64,000 nt of DNA, taken from assembly GCF_000233715.2 (NCBI RefSeq), contig NC_021184.1, positions 186,001 through 250,000 on the forward strand, read 5' to 3'. Shown here piece after piece: positions 1 through 8,887 of the stretch. Positions within the stretch are counted from its first letter, which is position 1. Every line of letters begins with the position of its first letter. The DNA comes from Desulfoscipio gibsoniae DSM 7213 (lineage in GTDB: Bacteria; Bacillota; Desulfotomaculia; Desulfotomaculales; Desulfallaceae). The translations under genes were made by a program, and so were the position numbers. The notes beneath the pieces were generated by a model that made no database searches, was not told the DNA's origin, and was given only the letters and a program-made list of their open reading frames with translations.

Positions 1-534
1 ATTACCTGTAAAGACGGGCTTTCCGGGTTTTCTGAGGCCATAAACACTGTTTTCCCCCATACCGAAATTCAGCTTTGCATAATCCATCAAATCCGTAATT
101 CCCTGAAGTATGTGCCATACAAAGAACAAAAGGAGTTGATGGCTGATCTTAAGCAAGTGTACCAGGCATTAACCCTGGAAGAGGCTGAGTTAGCCTTTGA
201 AATATTCAAAGAAAACTGGGGTAAAAGACATCCCATTATAATTCGTTCCTGGGAAAAGAATTGGCTTGAGTTAACAGCTTATTTTAAATACCCATATGAA
301 ATCCGTAAAATGATTTATACTACTAATATCATCGAGGGTTACCACCGGCAACTACGGAAAGTAACCAAAACTAAAACTGCCTATCCAACAGACGATTCAC
401 TGAAGAAAATTATTTACCTGGCCACCGTTGAAGCAGCAAAAAAATGGACTATGCCAGTTAAAGATTGGAAAAATTGCATCTCCCAATTTGTCATATACTT
501 TGGTGATAGGATAGAATCAGAGATGGCCATATAA
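1..534 (+). CDS. IS256-family transposase, C-terminal part (gene starts before the window)
   Basis: The reading frame is open from the first base of the window to the TAA at 532-534, so the 5' end lies outside. The segment TTNIIEGYHRQLRKVTK (about 300-370) is the conserved C-terminal block of IS256-family (Mutator-like) transposases; its Glu is the last residue of the DDE triad. The preceding residues IHQIRNSLKYV also fit the family. Homology alone puts any internal start near 112 out of consideration. Whether the element is intact cannot be judged. A possible right inverted repeat lies near 710-735, where the sequence reads towards CATTTACAC, but the matching left end is not visible. Confidence 0.85.
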   Translation: MTCKDGLSGFSEAINTVFPHTEIQLCIIHQIRNSLKYVPYKEQKELMADLKQVYQALTLEEAELAFEIFKENWGKRHPIIIRSWEKNWLELTAYFKYPYEIRKMIYTTNIIEGYHRQLRKVTKTKTAYPTDDSLKKIIYLATVEAAKKWTMPVKDWKNCISQFVIYFGDRIESEMAI

Positions 535-560
535 AAGTTAGCCGGCCAACAAACCGACCG

Positions 561-681
561 GTAGCCCTTGACATGGAGCCTCTGGGCCTGTGTTTCTGGG
601 AGCCCACCGGGGAGTCCACGCTACGCTTTGGTCTCCCGCCGCAACAGGCTAACACAGGCCCCTCTCCATATAAAGGGCTAC
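561..681. repeat. 121-base nested inverted repeat (four stacked arms)
   Basis: Four arms pair in order: 561-569 with 673-681 (GTAGCCCTT/AAGGGCTAC), 573-578 with 664-669, 584-594 with 651-661 (GGGCCTGTGTT/AACACAGGCCC) and 598-602 with 633-637. It starts 26 bases after the transposase stop. It is G+C-rich compared with its flanks. It could be an end structure of the IS256-type element or a folded RNA. The rest of 682-870 shows nothing recognisable. Confidence 0.6.
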
Positions 682-872
682 CTAGTTGATTCTAACTAAG
701 ATAGTTTTGTGTTAAGAGGAAAAACCATTTACACGTAATATTTCACATTCCCATCCAGTCTCTATAATGAAATATTTGGCTGGATTCAACCCGGCTCTCA
801 TTTTTTTCGATTCCCCATGATCTTCCTGTGTAGATAATTTATCGCATTGACAGAAAGGCCGAAGAATTTTAC

Positions 873-1328
873 ATGCGGTCCAGATTGCAAATATATGACA
901 AATACATAGCTAAAGGACAGCTTAAAGCATCTTCCAGAGTAATGACAATGGGGGAAGCTCTTAGACATCACGAACTCCTGCATGCCGCCGGCCAATCTCT
1001 TATTGTTACTTCAGATGAAGCATTTGACATCCTAAGCAGGACGTATTTGCGCGTATTAATTCCATGTTCTTGTCGGCTAACCTTTCAAAATTGCCATAAA
1101 CCAGTCAATACCTGTATAAACCTTAATGAATCCGCTGAGGAATTGTTGGATCGAGGTGTGGGGCAACGCATTACGCTGGAGGAAGGACAAGAGATTTTAA
1201 CCATTGCGGACAGGGAAGGGTTAATTCATTTAACCATTTCATCTCCCGGTCAACTGGAATACGCTTTGTGCTCCTGTTGCAGTTGCTGCTGTCACGATCT
1301 GCAGGCCCTATTATCCCCCCGAGGTTGA
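873..1328 (+). pseudogene. Cysteine-rich 4Fe-4S protein, truncated at the 3' end (copy A)
   Basis: The protein shows the pattern CSCR...NCHKPVNTC near residues 66-80 and a cluster CSCCSCCCHD near residues 132-141. This is typical of a family of 4Fe-4S proteins in anaerobes in which the cluster is followed by a ferredoxin domain. Here homology stops at about base 1308, and the frame runs on for a few codons into an unrelated flavoredoxin fragment. A second copy lies at 36812-37130 with an internal deletion; the shared block begins upstream of this start, near 810. The missing ferredoxin part makes it a probable non-functional remnant. The substrate of the full protein is unknown. Confidence 0.7.
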
Positions 1329-1698
1329 TGAATTTGAAAAGGCCGGGCTTCGCGCCTGTCCGTCCAGGAAGGTCAAACCTCCGGGCATAGAAGGTTGTCT
1401 GGCCTGGGCGGAATGTATTTTAACGGAGGAAATCAGAAGAGAAAAATATTCTTTGGTCATAGGCACGGTGGTCCATTTGGAGGTGGACGACGGTTTCTTC
1501 AATGAGGCCGGAGAAATGGACTACGAGCGGGCGATGCCGCTTTCCGTCATGCTGGGTGAAAAGGGTCTTTGGTCTACCAGGCCGGTATATGCCGGCAGGT
1601 ATGCGGATTACTCGGAAATGTTTATCAGAAAAGAAGACCGTAAAACCACGAAGATTCAATTACTCTGCCTCAGAGTCAGCCGGGATAATAAAATATAA
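1309..1698 (+). pseudogene. Flavoredoxin / flavin reductase-like protein, C-terminal half
   Basis: From YYPPEVDEFEKAGL (base 1309) to the stop at 1696-1698 the frame encodes the second half of a flavin-reductase-like (flavoredoxin) domain, including the stretch VIGTVVHLEVDD and the C-terminal GEKGLWSTRPVYAGRYADYS. The N-terminal half is missing. It is present instead, with an overlapping 140-base duplicate of this region, at 32476-32870. The join to the iron-sulfur fragment upstream falls at the bases TTAT. Confidence 0.75.
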
Positions 1699-1798
1699 AT
1701 AGCTTTGCCACGAAGGTTTTCCCGTTAAACGGAGATCTTGGTGGTTTTTTTGTTTTCCGGGGGTCTTCCGGCATGTCCGGATAGCCGGACGGAAAAGG

Positions 1799-1984
1799 AT
1801 GACAAATTTTGACTTCATTAGAAAGGGAATAAGGCATTGGGTATTCAAAAAAGATGAAAACTACTGGCAAACCCGTTCCGACAGTTACAGTAAGCACATA
1901 CTGGAGGAGATGAACAGTTTTAAAAAGGACGCCTGGATCGCTCTAATCGATTATTTATTGAAGAACGATGTTAGTTCATTGTAA
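1799..1984 (+). pseudogene. SAM-dependent methyltransferase, N-terminal remnant
   Basis: A 61-residue frame whose middle (ENYWQTRSDSYSKHILEEMN, then SFKKDAW) resembles the N-terminus of small class I methyltransferases of Firmicutes, which begin with a W/Y..R...YS..V..E...FK..AW block before the SAM-binding motif. The SAM-binding glycine motif is absent because the frame ends. I infer a truncated gene; the resemblance is by memory of the family only. Confidence 0.4.
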
Positions 1985-2050
1985 AGGACCTGTTAAAATG
2001 ACAGGGCATACCAGCATACATTACCGGCCTAAAAAGTTTTCGTTACTACC

Positions 2051-2113
2051 TTGTAAGAACGAGACTTTGTTGATATAATAAATTTATACGACGTATATAT
2101 ATGAACGTAGTAT
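2051..2113 (+). promoter_or_regulatory. Promoter and palindromic operator of the TetR/PEP-synthase-like operon
   Basis: A sigma-A-like promoter is visible: TTGTAA at 2051-2056, a 17-base spacer and TATAAT at 2074-2079. Directly downstream, 2086-2113 is an imperfect 28-base palindrome (arms ATACGACGTATAT and ATGAACGTAGTAT, 11 of 14 pairs) covering the expected transcription start. This is the usual place for a TetR-type autoregulatory operator. Confidence 0.65.
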
Positions 2114-2135
2114 ATGATAAGTAGAGGTGAATAGG

Positions 2136-2750
2136 ATGACAATAGAGACAAAGCCAAAGGGCCGCTGGGAAAGAAGAAAGGAGCAGACCAGGGATACCAT
2201 CATCAGCACCGCCCTGGAACTGTTTGGCAAACAAGGAATCGAGTCTACCTCGATGGAGCAAATCGCCGAGGAGTCGGATATAGCCAAGGCGACCCTATAT
2301 AAATACTTCCCCAATAAAGAGGCTATTGCCGCCGCATATATGCAGGAAGCCGTTCGGGAAAAAATGGCGGAGATGGACCGGCTGATTACTGAGAATGCCG
2401 ATACCAGATCGCGACTGCTGGCCCTGTTGACGATGATTTCTGAATGGAATGAAGAAAACAGAGATATTGTTAAACTTCATGCTTCCGCCCGCTTTCAGGA
2501 CTTGTTGTCAGGGCACATCGACAATAACCGCCTGAGTGGCTTTGAGTATGCTTTAACCAGGATTTTCAAGGTGGGCCAGGATAACGGGGAATTACGTCAG
2601 GACTTGTCTGCGCAAAAATTGGCCCTCTATTATAAAGCAATGTATCTGGTGCCATTTGGTGGCTGGTTGTTAGACCAGGGATCGTCAGACTTGGAGTCGA
2701 GCCTGGCCGAATCAGTAGACCTTTTTCTTGGCGGGGCTCGGCAACATTAG
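2136..2750 (+). CDS. TetR/AcrR-family transcriptional regulator
   Basis: A 204-residue one-component repressor. The N-terminal helix-turn-helix is clear: TRDTIISTALELFGKQGIESTSM followed, after a short gap, by IAEESDIAKATLYKYFPNKEAI (broken here for length) at about residues 17-60. The C-terminal all-helical part (about 70-204) is the ligand and dimer domain and does not identify the ligand. The ATG at 2136 is preferred over an upstream GTG at 2127 because AGAGGTG (2124-2129) lies six bases before it. The downstream enzyme starts 47 bases after the stop, so the two are probably co-transcribed from the promoter/operator at 2051-2113, and the regulator probably represses both. Confidence 0.85.
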   Translation: MTIETKPKGRWERRKEQTRDTIISTALELFGKQGIESTSMEQIAEESDIAKATLYKYFPNKEAIAAAYMQEAVREKMAEMDRLITENADTRSRLLALLTMISEWNEENRDIVKLHASARFQDLLSGHIDNNRLSGFEYALTRIFKVGQDNGELRQDLSAQKLALYYKAMYLVPFGGWLLDQGSSDLESSLAESVDLFLGGARQH

Positions 2751-2797
2751 ACCGAAGAGTTTTTTAAATTTTTGCCATGGAACAGGAGTGATTGGTT

Positions 2798-5470
2798 GTG
2801 AGTTCAAAAACTAAGTTATTTTTGAACTGGGCGGAAACTTACCAGGCCGGTCCGGCAAAAGTTGGTGGAAAGGGCTGGAACCTGGGGCGTTTAGTTAGGT
2901 ACGGTTTTCCGGTGCCCGCCGGGGGAGTCATTTCTGCTGAAGCATATAATCTTTTTATGGAAGAAAATAACCTTATGTCTGCCCGGAGAAATTTATCGGA
3001 TAATATTACTGCAGCCAATGTCGGTGAGAAGGCCGCCGGGCAGTCCCTGGCCGGGTTCAGGGCCGGGATAATATCGGGCACGCTTCCGCCGGGGGTGGAA
3101 AAAGAGATCGCTTCCTGGCTGGCTGGCTCGGGTAATCCTGGCCGTCCGTTGGCAGTACGTTCTTCGGCGTCTCTGGAGGACTCCGGTGTAGCCTCCTTTG
3201 CCGGCGTCCACGAGTCATTTCTCAACGTCACCGGTTTAGAAAATATAACTATGGCGATAAAGGGCTGCTATGCTTCCCTATGGACACCCCGGGCGATATC
3301 CTACAGGAGAAAATTTAACATACTTGATGAGGAACTGCTTCCTGCAGTGGTCATCATGGATATGGTAATGGCCGAAGCGGCTGGAATTGGTTTCACCTGC
3401 GACCCCAAAACCGGAAGGCAAGATGTTTTAGTTATAAACGCCAATTACGGTCTGGGGGAGTCGGTAGTGGGCGGCATGGTGGAGCCGGATGAATACCATT
3501 TGTGTACTGACACCCTTATGCCGCAATTAATAAATAAACTCATAGGTAAAAAAGAAGGAAAAACCGTTCAAAAAGATGGGGGCGGTACGGTTTTCCTGAG
3601 TAAAGACACCAGTGAAAATAACAAAGGAGGGCAAGTCCTTTCTGATGAGGATATCGTTAAAATAGCCTTGCTGATACAAAGGGTCTTTGAGGCTCTGGGG
3701 GGAGGAGAACAGCACCAGGATGTGGAGTGGGTATATAACGGTAGGGATTTTTCCCTGGTGCAGTGCAGGCCGGTGACTTCCCTGCCCCGGTACACCTACC
3801 CTGAGCTAAAGGGGCAGCCGGACTACTGGTCAAACGCGAATACGAAAGACGCCCTTCCCATGGTCTTATCCACTTTGACCCGGAAGGTTGTGGCCGGCCT
3901 CATTGGGGGTATCGTTTCGGCGCCTTTCCGTGCGGTGGGTTATCCAATCCTGCCCGGACTCAAATATATGAGGGTTTACCAGGGACGGGTTTATATGAAT
4001 ATGTCATTGATGCAATGGGAATATTTCGATGCTTTTGGGTTCACGCCTGCGGAAATTAATGAGATCGCGGGAGGGCACACCCCGGAAATCCAGATACCAC
4101 CCGGTAAAAAGGATGACAAAAGGGCCGTCCGACGGAGAAACTGGTACAAGGTTAAGTTGATGCTTGCTATATCCAAATTCCAGAGAAAGGCAAAACAAGA
4201 ATTTGCCAAAACCCGAAAGCAGGCAGTTAAGTGGTTCAATTGCGACCTTTCGTCCACAAGTGAAGGAGCTCTACTGGAAGAGCTGGAGAAAAACAACCGG
4301 TTGGCCGTGGCTTATACAAACATCCCGGGAATGATGAATATTTCCTCGGGCTTTCCATTAAAAATGTTGACGGATACTCTGGAAAAAAGTTTCCCCGGAA
4401 AGGGGAGCGCCCTGGCCAACGACATCCTGACGGGACAGGGGGCCATTACTACTGCGGAGCACGGCTACCGTTTGATGGAACTGGCTGAAACAGCCCGCAA
4501 GGAGTCGGCCGCCCGGGAGTTTTTTAATTCGGTAAATTACGAAGCCTTTTTATGGGAGGAAATGTTGCCGGATGGTTCTGCTTTTAAACAGGCATTCCGG
4601 GCTTACCTGGAGGAGTACGGACACCGGGCGGTTTACGAGGGAGACCTGGCCAACCCCAGATGGCGCGAAAACCCAACCTATCTCCTGGAAATTGTCCGTT
4701 CGACGTTGAATACGGCGGACAGTGCCAAAATTAGGGCTGCCCAGCGGGAAAAAGGACAAAAGGCCTGGCGGGAAATCCGCAAGGGCGTCTCTCTGTTTAG
4801 GCGGATGCTTATCCGCTACTGGTCCGGTAAGGCCATACGGGGCATGGAAATGAGGGAAGAAGCCAAGTCCGGGATGGTTGGGATGGCCCTACCCATGCGC
4901 GTTATAGCCTTGGATGTAGGCCGCCGGTTAACTGATCGGGGAGTGTTGAAGAGGAAGGAAGATGTGTTTAACTGTTCCTTTCCTGACCTGGCCGCCATCC
5001 TGGCCGGCCATTGGGACGGTCGTGGGCTTGCTATGTTGGTAAAGGACCGCAAGGTAAGAAATAAAAATATGGCAAGCCTGATTGCGCCTGACGTAATCGC
5101 TGACGAAACTCCCCGGCATCCTAACGCTGCTCAGGTCACCCCTGCTAAAAGGGGGAACTCATTGTCCGGCATTGGTATCGCCACCGGAAGAGTAACCGGT
5201 ACAGCCCGGCTAATCAGCCACCCCGATGAAGGAAGCAGGCTGAATCCCGATGAGGTACTTGTGGCCCCATCAACCGACCCGGGTTGGACACCATTGTTCA
5301 TAAAGGCTGCTGCTCTGATAATGGAGACCGGGGGATCTCTTTCTCACGGTGCTATTGTGGCCCGTGAATTTGGTATTCCGGCGGTAATAAACGTTCCGGA
5401 GGTAATGAAGGTTATAAAGGATAGTCAAACGGTTACCGTGGACGGGGAAGAGGGGAAGGTTTATCTTTAA
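2798..5470 (+). CDS. PEP synthase-like / rifampicin phosphotransferase-like enzyme
   Basis: An 890-residue protein. The N-terminal PEP/pyruvate-binding ATP-grasp domain (about residues 10-330) carries AVRSSASLEDSGVASFAG. The C-terminal swivelling phosphohistidine domain ends the protein with METGGSLSHGAIVAREFG, where the His near residue 850 would carry the phosphate. Between them is a long helical region instead of the TIM barrel of true pyruvate-phosphate dikinase. This order (ATP domain, middle domain, His domain, about 870-890 residues) fits the rifampicin phosphotransferase (Rph) group as well as short PEP synthases. The substrate is therefore not settled. GTG at 2798 is preferred over TTG at 2792, since AGGAG (2784-2788) is nine bases upstream. 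The TetR gene precedes it, which favours an inducible detoxification role. Confidence 0.75.
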   Translation: MSSKTKLFLNWAETYQAGPAKVGGKGWNLGRLVRYGFPVPAGGVISAEAYNLFMEENNLMSARRNLSDNITAANVGEKAAGQSLAGFRAGIISGTLPPGVEKEIASWLAGSGNPGRPLAVRSSASLEDSGVASFAGVHESFLNVTGLENITMAIKGCYASLWTPRAISYRRKFNILDEELLPAVVIMDMVMAEAAGIGFTCDPKTGRQDVLVINANYGLGESVVGGMVEPDEYHLCTDTLMPQLINKLIGKKEGKTVQKDGGGTVFLSKDTSENNKGGQVLSDEDIVKIALLIQRVFEALGGGEQHQDVEWVYNGRDFSLVQCRPVTSLPRYTYPELKGQPDYWSNANTKDALPMVLSTLTRKVVAGLIGGIVSAPFRAVGYPILPGLKYMRVYQGRVYMNMSLMQWEYFDAFGFTPAEINEIAGGHTPEIQIPPGKKDDKRAVRRRNWYKVKLMLAISKFQRKAKQEFAKTRKQAVKWFNCDLSSTSEGALLEELEKNNRLAVAYTNIPGMMNISSGFPLKMLTDTLEKSFPGKGSALANDILTGQGAITTAEHGYRLMELAETARKESAAREFFNSVNYEAFLWEEMLPDGSAFKQAFRAYLEEYGHRAVYEGDLANPRWRENPTYLLEIVRSTLNTADSAKIRAAQREKGQKAWREIRKGVSLFRRMLIRYWSGKAIRGMEMREEAKSGMVGMALPMRVIALDVGRRLTDRGVLKRKEDVFNCSFPDLAAILAGHWDGRGLAMLVKDRKVRNKNMASLIAPDVIADETPRHPNAAQVTPAKRGNSLSGIGIATGRVTGTARLISHPDEGSRLNPDEVLVAPSTDPGWTPLFIKAAALIMETGGSLSHGAIVAREFGIPAVINVPEVMKVIKDSQTVTVDGEEGKVYL

Positions 5471-5521
5471 AACGGTTTTAAGCTCTATCCTTGGATATTA
5501 TTGGAGCACATTAAAAAAGAT

Positions 5522-5570
5522 GGGAGCTCAAAAAGCTGCTTTTTTAGTAGTGAGCGATGCTCCCTTCTTT
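5522..5570 (+). terminator. Possible terminator after the PEP-synthase-like gene
   Basis: GGGAGC (5522-5527) pairs with GCTCCC (5559-5564) and is followed by TTCTTTTT. The loop is long (31 bases), so this is only a moderate candidate. The remaining 5571-6092 contains no convincing gene apart from the remnant noted at 5822. Confidence 0.4.
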
Positions 5571-5821
5571 TTCATAGGAAACCGTTACTTTGTACAACGC
5601 CGATAACCCGTAATCATTTTGGTTATTGCAACGGGTGCAATGGTAAAAAAATTGCAATCCGTTACGCTGAAGCTGTTTGCAGTAAAGCCTGAACTACTGT
5701 TTTGCCTTCAGGTGCCAATGAATTTTTATAGTTGAAAGTTCGCAAATACATTAACCCTTCTATCTTAAGTTATACCTGACAGGTGATTAAGTTGTAACCT
5801 AACCAAAGTTAGGTTTTATGG

Positions 5822-5891
5822 TTATAAGAAGACCACCTCTTGGGGACAGTCCGGTTTAATTAATCCAAGTTTCCTGGCCTTAGCTGTTGCC
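5822..5891 (-). pseudogene. LuxR-type C-terminal remnant
   Basis: On the minus strand the frame reads DQATAKARKLGLIKPDCPQE and then stops. The core QATAKARKLGL is the usual last helix of LuxR/MalT-type DNA-binding domains (compare the regulator remnant at 10778-11300, whose shifted frame gives RTQATAKARE). Only about 23 residues remain, so this is a weak call. Confidence 0.3.
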
Positions 5892-6092
5892 TGGTCTTTG
5901 TAATATGCATTATTTTTAATAAACACCTAGTATAGTAGGAATTGCCAACTATGTATAGTAATATATAGTAAGTTTAAGGAAATTTGACTGGGTAGAAAAT
6001 TTAATCAATGTCAAGGCTATAGGCTGTGTACGATGCATCCAAAATCTATGATAAAAAAGTAAAACTTACTTCATTACCCATCGAGGGAGTTT

Positions 6093-6938
6093 ATGAAATA
6101 CATTGAGATAGTCGATGATGCCATACACTATATCGAGTCTAATTTGCACCGGAAGCTGTCCCTGAGGGACCTTGCTTTCCGGTATTACGTTTCTCCCTCG
6201 TATTTCTATCGCATCTTCCGGGCAGTGACCAATCAGACTGTTAAATCATATATTCTGGGGCGAAAGCTTTCCGCAGCTGCAATTGCATTGAGAAGAACAG
6301 ACCGCAAAGTGATAGACATTGCCTTCCAGTATGGTTTCAATTCCCATGAACAATTCGCACGGAACTTTATACAAATATTTCACGTTACACCGAGCGGGTA
6401 CAGGAAAGAAAAAACTTCTGTTTCATTAATGGATAGGATGGATATAGTTGAACGGGATTTCAAAAATGAAAATAAAGATATTATTGTTGACTACTCTTGC
6501 CGGGAGGTTAAAGAAATAAAGCTGTTGGGGAAGGAAGTCCTTTTGAATTCGTATTACTCATGCGAACTGGTAGAAAAGTATCGTATGATCTTTGATTTTG
6601 CGGAGGAATACATAGGCCGGGGCAGTGCCAGGCGATTATTCAACGTCGTTCGCGGTGACCGCAGTGATCCGTCCCGCATTTATTGTTTCTACGGCACAAC
6701 CGTAGAGGAGCATTTGGGAGACCGGTTCGGGCTGGCAGAAAGGACTATACCTGCATCCAGGTATGCTATGTTCAAGTATCCCGAGAAAATTGGATTAGTT
6801 TTTCGTACAGTGAATAAGGATCTTAATAAATGGCTAAGTGTTACGAAACTAGAAATTAATAATATGGCCGGTATTGGATATTTCACTGAGGATTACGGGC
6901 CAACCAGGAATTCTTATTTATATGTACCCGTGCTTTGA
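6093..6938 (+). CDS. AraC-family regulator with C-terminal effector-binding domain
   Basis: A 281-residue protein. Residues 8-105 form a double helix-turn-helix of the AraC/XylS type (LSLRDLAFRYYVSPSYFYRI and VIDIAFQYGFNSHEQFARNF). Residues from about 150 to 281 resemble a GyrI-like/integron-cassette effector-binding domain, giving the Rob/SoxS-like order with DNA binding first. The start follows GAGGGAG at a normal distance. The next gene, a methyltransferase, is 78 bases downstream on the same strand and is a likely target. The ligand cannot be read from sequence. Confidence 0.8.
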   Translation: MKYIEIVDDAIHYIESNLHRKLSLRDLAFRYYVSPSYFYRIFRAVTNQTVKSYILGRKLSAAAIALRRTDRKVIDIAFQYGFNSHEQFARNFIQIFHVTPSGYRKEKTSVSLMDRMDIVERDFKNENKDIIVDYSCREVKEIKLLGKEVLLNSYYSCELVEKYRMIFDFAEEYIGRGSARRLFNVVRGDRSDPSRIYCFYGTTVEEHLGDRFGLAERTIPASRYAMFKYPEKIGLVFRTVNKDLNKWLSVTKLEINNMAGIGYFTEDYGPTRNSYLYVPVL

Positions 6939-7016
6939 AGTAATTACTGCAAAAAACCTCAAGCATTTCACTCTCCGCCTCAGTTATCATTTAGATATAA
7001 GAGAGGAGGGTTTTCG

Positions 7017-7946
7017 ATGAAAGAGCAACAAGTCAGCCGTACCGCACTGTTAATGGCCTACGTTCGTGGCTACCATACTATGCACGGTGTCCCTAAGATA
7101 TTTAATGACTATCTAGCCTATAGTTTGCTTAAGGAAGAGGATCGCGCATTCTTCGATCAGCAATTATCGCCGCCTGTCCAGTTTATTGAATCTATTGACC
7201 CCGCAAGTGCTGCAACGTGCCATGACCAGGCGAGCTGCCTGGCGTGGGCGATGCGATCCTTGCCGAGCACATCACACACCATAAGCCGCTCGCGGTATAC
7301 GGAAGACGCTCTTAAAGAGGCTGTCAGACATGGGGTGCAGCAGTATGTGATCCTCGGGGCAGGGATGGATACCTTTGCCTTTCGGTGCCCGGAGATGTTA
7401 GAGCAGCAGCTTCAGGTATTCGAGGTCGACCATCCCGCCACGCAAGCCTTCAAACGCTGTCGCCTTGCTGAGTTAAGCTGGGAGCTTCCAGTGCAACTGC
7501 ACTTCGTTCCGGTGGATTTCACAAAGGAGAATCTGTCAGCGGCACTCACACGCTCATCGTATGACCCAAAGGCACTAAGCTTCTTTAGCTGGCTGGGCGT
7601 CACCTATTACCTATCCCGCGAAGCGGTGTTCGCCACATTACGTGCCTTCGCCGATGTCGCCCCTGCAGGCAGCACTGTCATTTTCGACTACATTGATTCT
7701 GACGCATTTGTTCCCGGGAGAGTGGCCGAACGCCTTCAAGTGGCTATAGAGAAAGCGCGGCAGTGGGGCGAGCCAATGACCACGGGATTTGACCCGTCTA
7801 TGCTTACTTCAGACCTCGTAAATCTAGGCTTACGTCTCCATGAAGACTTGAGCCCGTCCGATATCCAGGGGCGCTACTTCCAGGGACGCACGGACGGCTA
7901 TTATGCGTGCGAGCATGTGCACTTTGCGAGGGCAGTGGTCGCTTAA
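7017..7946 (+). CDS. Class I SAM-dependent methyltransferase (leucine carboxyl methyltransferase-like, TIGR00027 type)
   Basis: A 309-residue protein with the family marks RTALLMAYVRGYHT, a SAM-binding segment YVILGAGMDTFAFR near residue 110, an acidic EVDHPATQAFKR segment near 141 and FSWLGVTYYLS near 196. Members of this group methylate carboxyl or small-molecule acceptors; the actual substrate is unknown. A strong ribosome site (GAGAGGAGG) precedes the ATG. The 3' end overlaps the frame of a truncated second methyltransferase, which appears to have been joined there by rearrangement. Confidence 0.8.
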   Translation: MKEQQVSRTALLMAYVRGYHTMHGVPKIFNDYLAYSLLKEEDRAFFDQQLSPPVQFIESIDPASAATCHDQASCLAWAMRSLPSTSHTISRSRYTEDALKEAVRHGVQQYVILGAGMDTFAFRCPEMLEQQLQVFEVDHPATQAFKRCRLAELSWELPVQLHFVPVDFTKENLSAALTRSSYDPKALSFFSWLGVTYYLSREAVFATLRAFADVAPAGSTVIFDYIDSDAFVPGRVAERLQVAIEKARQWGEPMTTGFDPSMLTSDLVNLGLRLHEDLSPSDIQGRYFQGRTDGYYACEHVHFARAVVA

Positions 7947-8712
7947 TACTCCCGAAGCCGATAAATTTCTGGTTCGCGGGCGACCGGATTACATCGGCGG
8001 ATTGAGCGGGTTTTATAATCTGAATTGGCATGCCACCCTGAATACGGCTGAGAGTATTCGATCGGGAAAACCACAGGCCAAAATCGATTATCACACCTTG
8101 CCGGAAGAAGAATTATTGAGATTTTTCCGAAGACAGGTTCACAGCAGTCTCAGGGGCGGAAAAGAGATCGCGGAAAAACTGGATTTTTCAGAATTTGAAA
8201 AGCTTCTTGATGTCGGGGGCGGTACAGGGGGTGTATCAATTGCCATTTGCAATAAATACCCTCAAATCAAAGCAACGGTTGCGGATTTACCGCAGGTGGC
8301 GCAATTGGCCGAACGTTTCATAGCGGAAGCCGGCATGTCCGACAGAATCAGTGTATCGGCAACCGATCTTTGTCTGAATTCACCCGAAGGGAAATATGAT
8401 GTTGCAATTCTTCGGGCTTTCATTCAAACGCTTTCGAAGGAACAGGCGCAGATGTCTTTAAAGTGTATCAGTCAGTCCCTGGTACCGGGAGGCCGGATTC
8501 TTATCTTCGGAAGCGTTTTAGACAATTCCTGCCTGGCACCCTCGGCATCATTGGCTTTTGGTCTGGCTTCCTTGAATGTCTACGATTATGGAAAAGCTTA
8601 TACGGAGAAAGAGTATCAAGAAATGCTCGTGAATGCAGGGTTTACGGATATTACTGTAGGACATGACGCGCTTGTTGACGGTATGGGTATTGTCAGTGCG
8701 AAAAAGCATTGA
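7903..8712 (+). pseudogene. O-methyltransferase (acetylserotonin methyltransferase-like), 5'-truncated
   Basis: Homology starts at about base 7943 (LNTPEADKFLVRGRPDYIGG) and runs to the stop with the SAM motif LLDVGGGTGGVSIAI and the acidic TVADLPQVAQLAE. The N-terminal dimerisation/winged-helix domain of about 80 residues, seen in the complete homologue at 50552-51493, is missing. The open frame extends 40 bases back into the upstream methyltransferase only by chance. No ribosome site suits a new start, so I call it a truncated gene. Confidence 0.65.
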
Positions 8713-8831
8713 AACTTTATTTTGAGTAAGCACCAAAAGCTGGCTGTTGTATTTTGGTTGCTAAGCGCTGTATCTATGATGTTTGGGCAAGCAGGCAAAA
8801 CATATAAGCATCATATCCCCGAAAACCGAAA

Positions 8832-8883
8832 ACATCCCCGCCGTTCAGGCCTGAGGCAAGGGCCGAAGAACGGGCGGGGATGT
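8832..8883. terminator. Bidirectional terminator
   Basis: ACATCCCCGCCGTTC (8832-8846) pairs with GAACGGGCGGGGATGT (8868-8883) around a 21-base loop. It separates the methyltransferase fragment on the plus strand from the DUF3795 gene, which ends a few bases to the right on the minus strand. Confidence 0.6.
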
Positions 8884-8887
8884 GTTA

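Noticed and set aside
5501..5692. 63-codon frame after the PEP-synthase-like gene
   Set aside because: It begins inside the terminator-like hairpin and has no family features.
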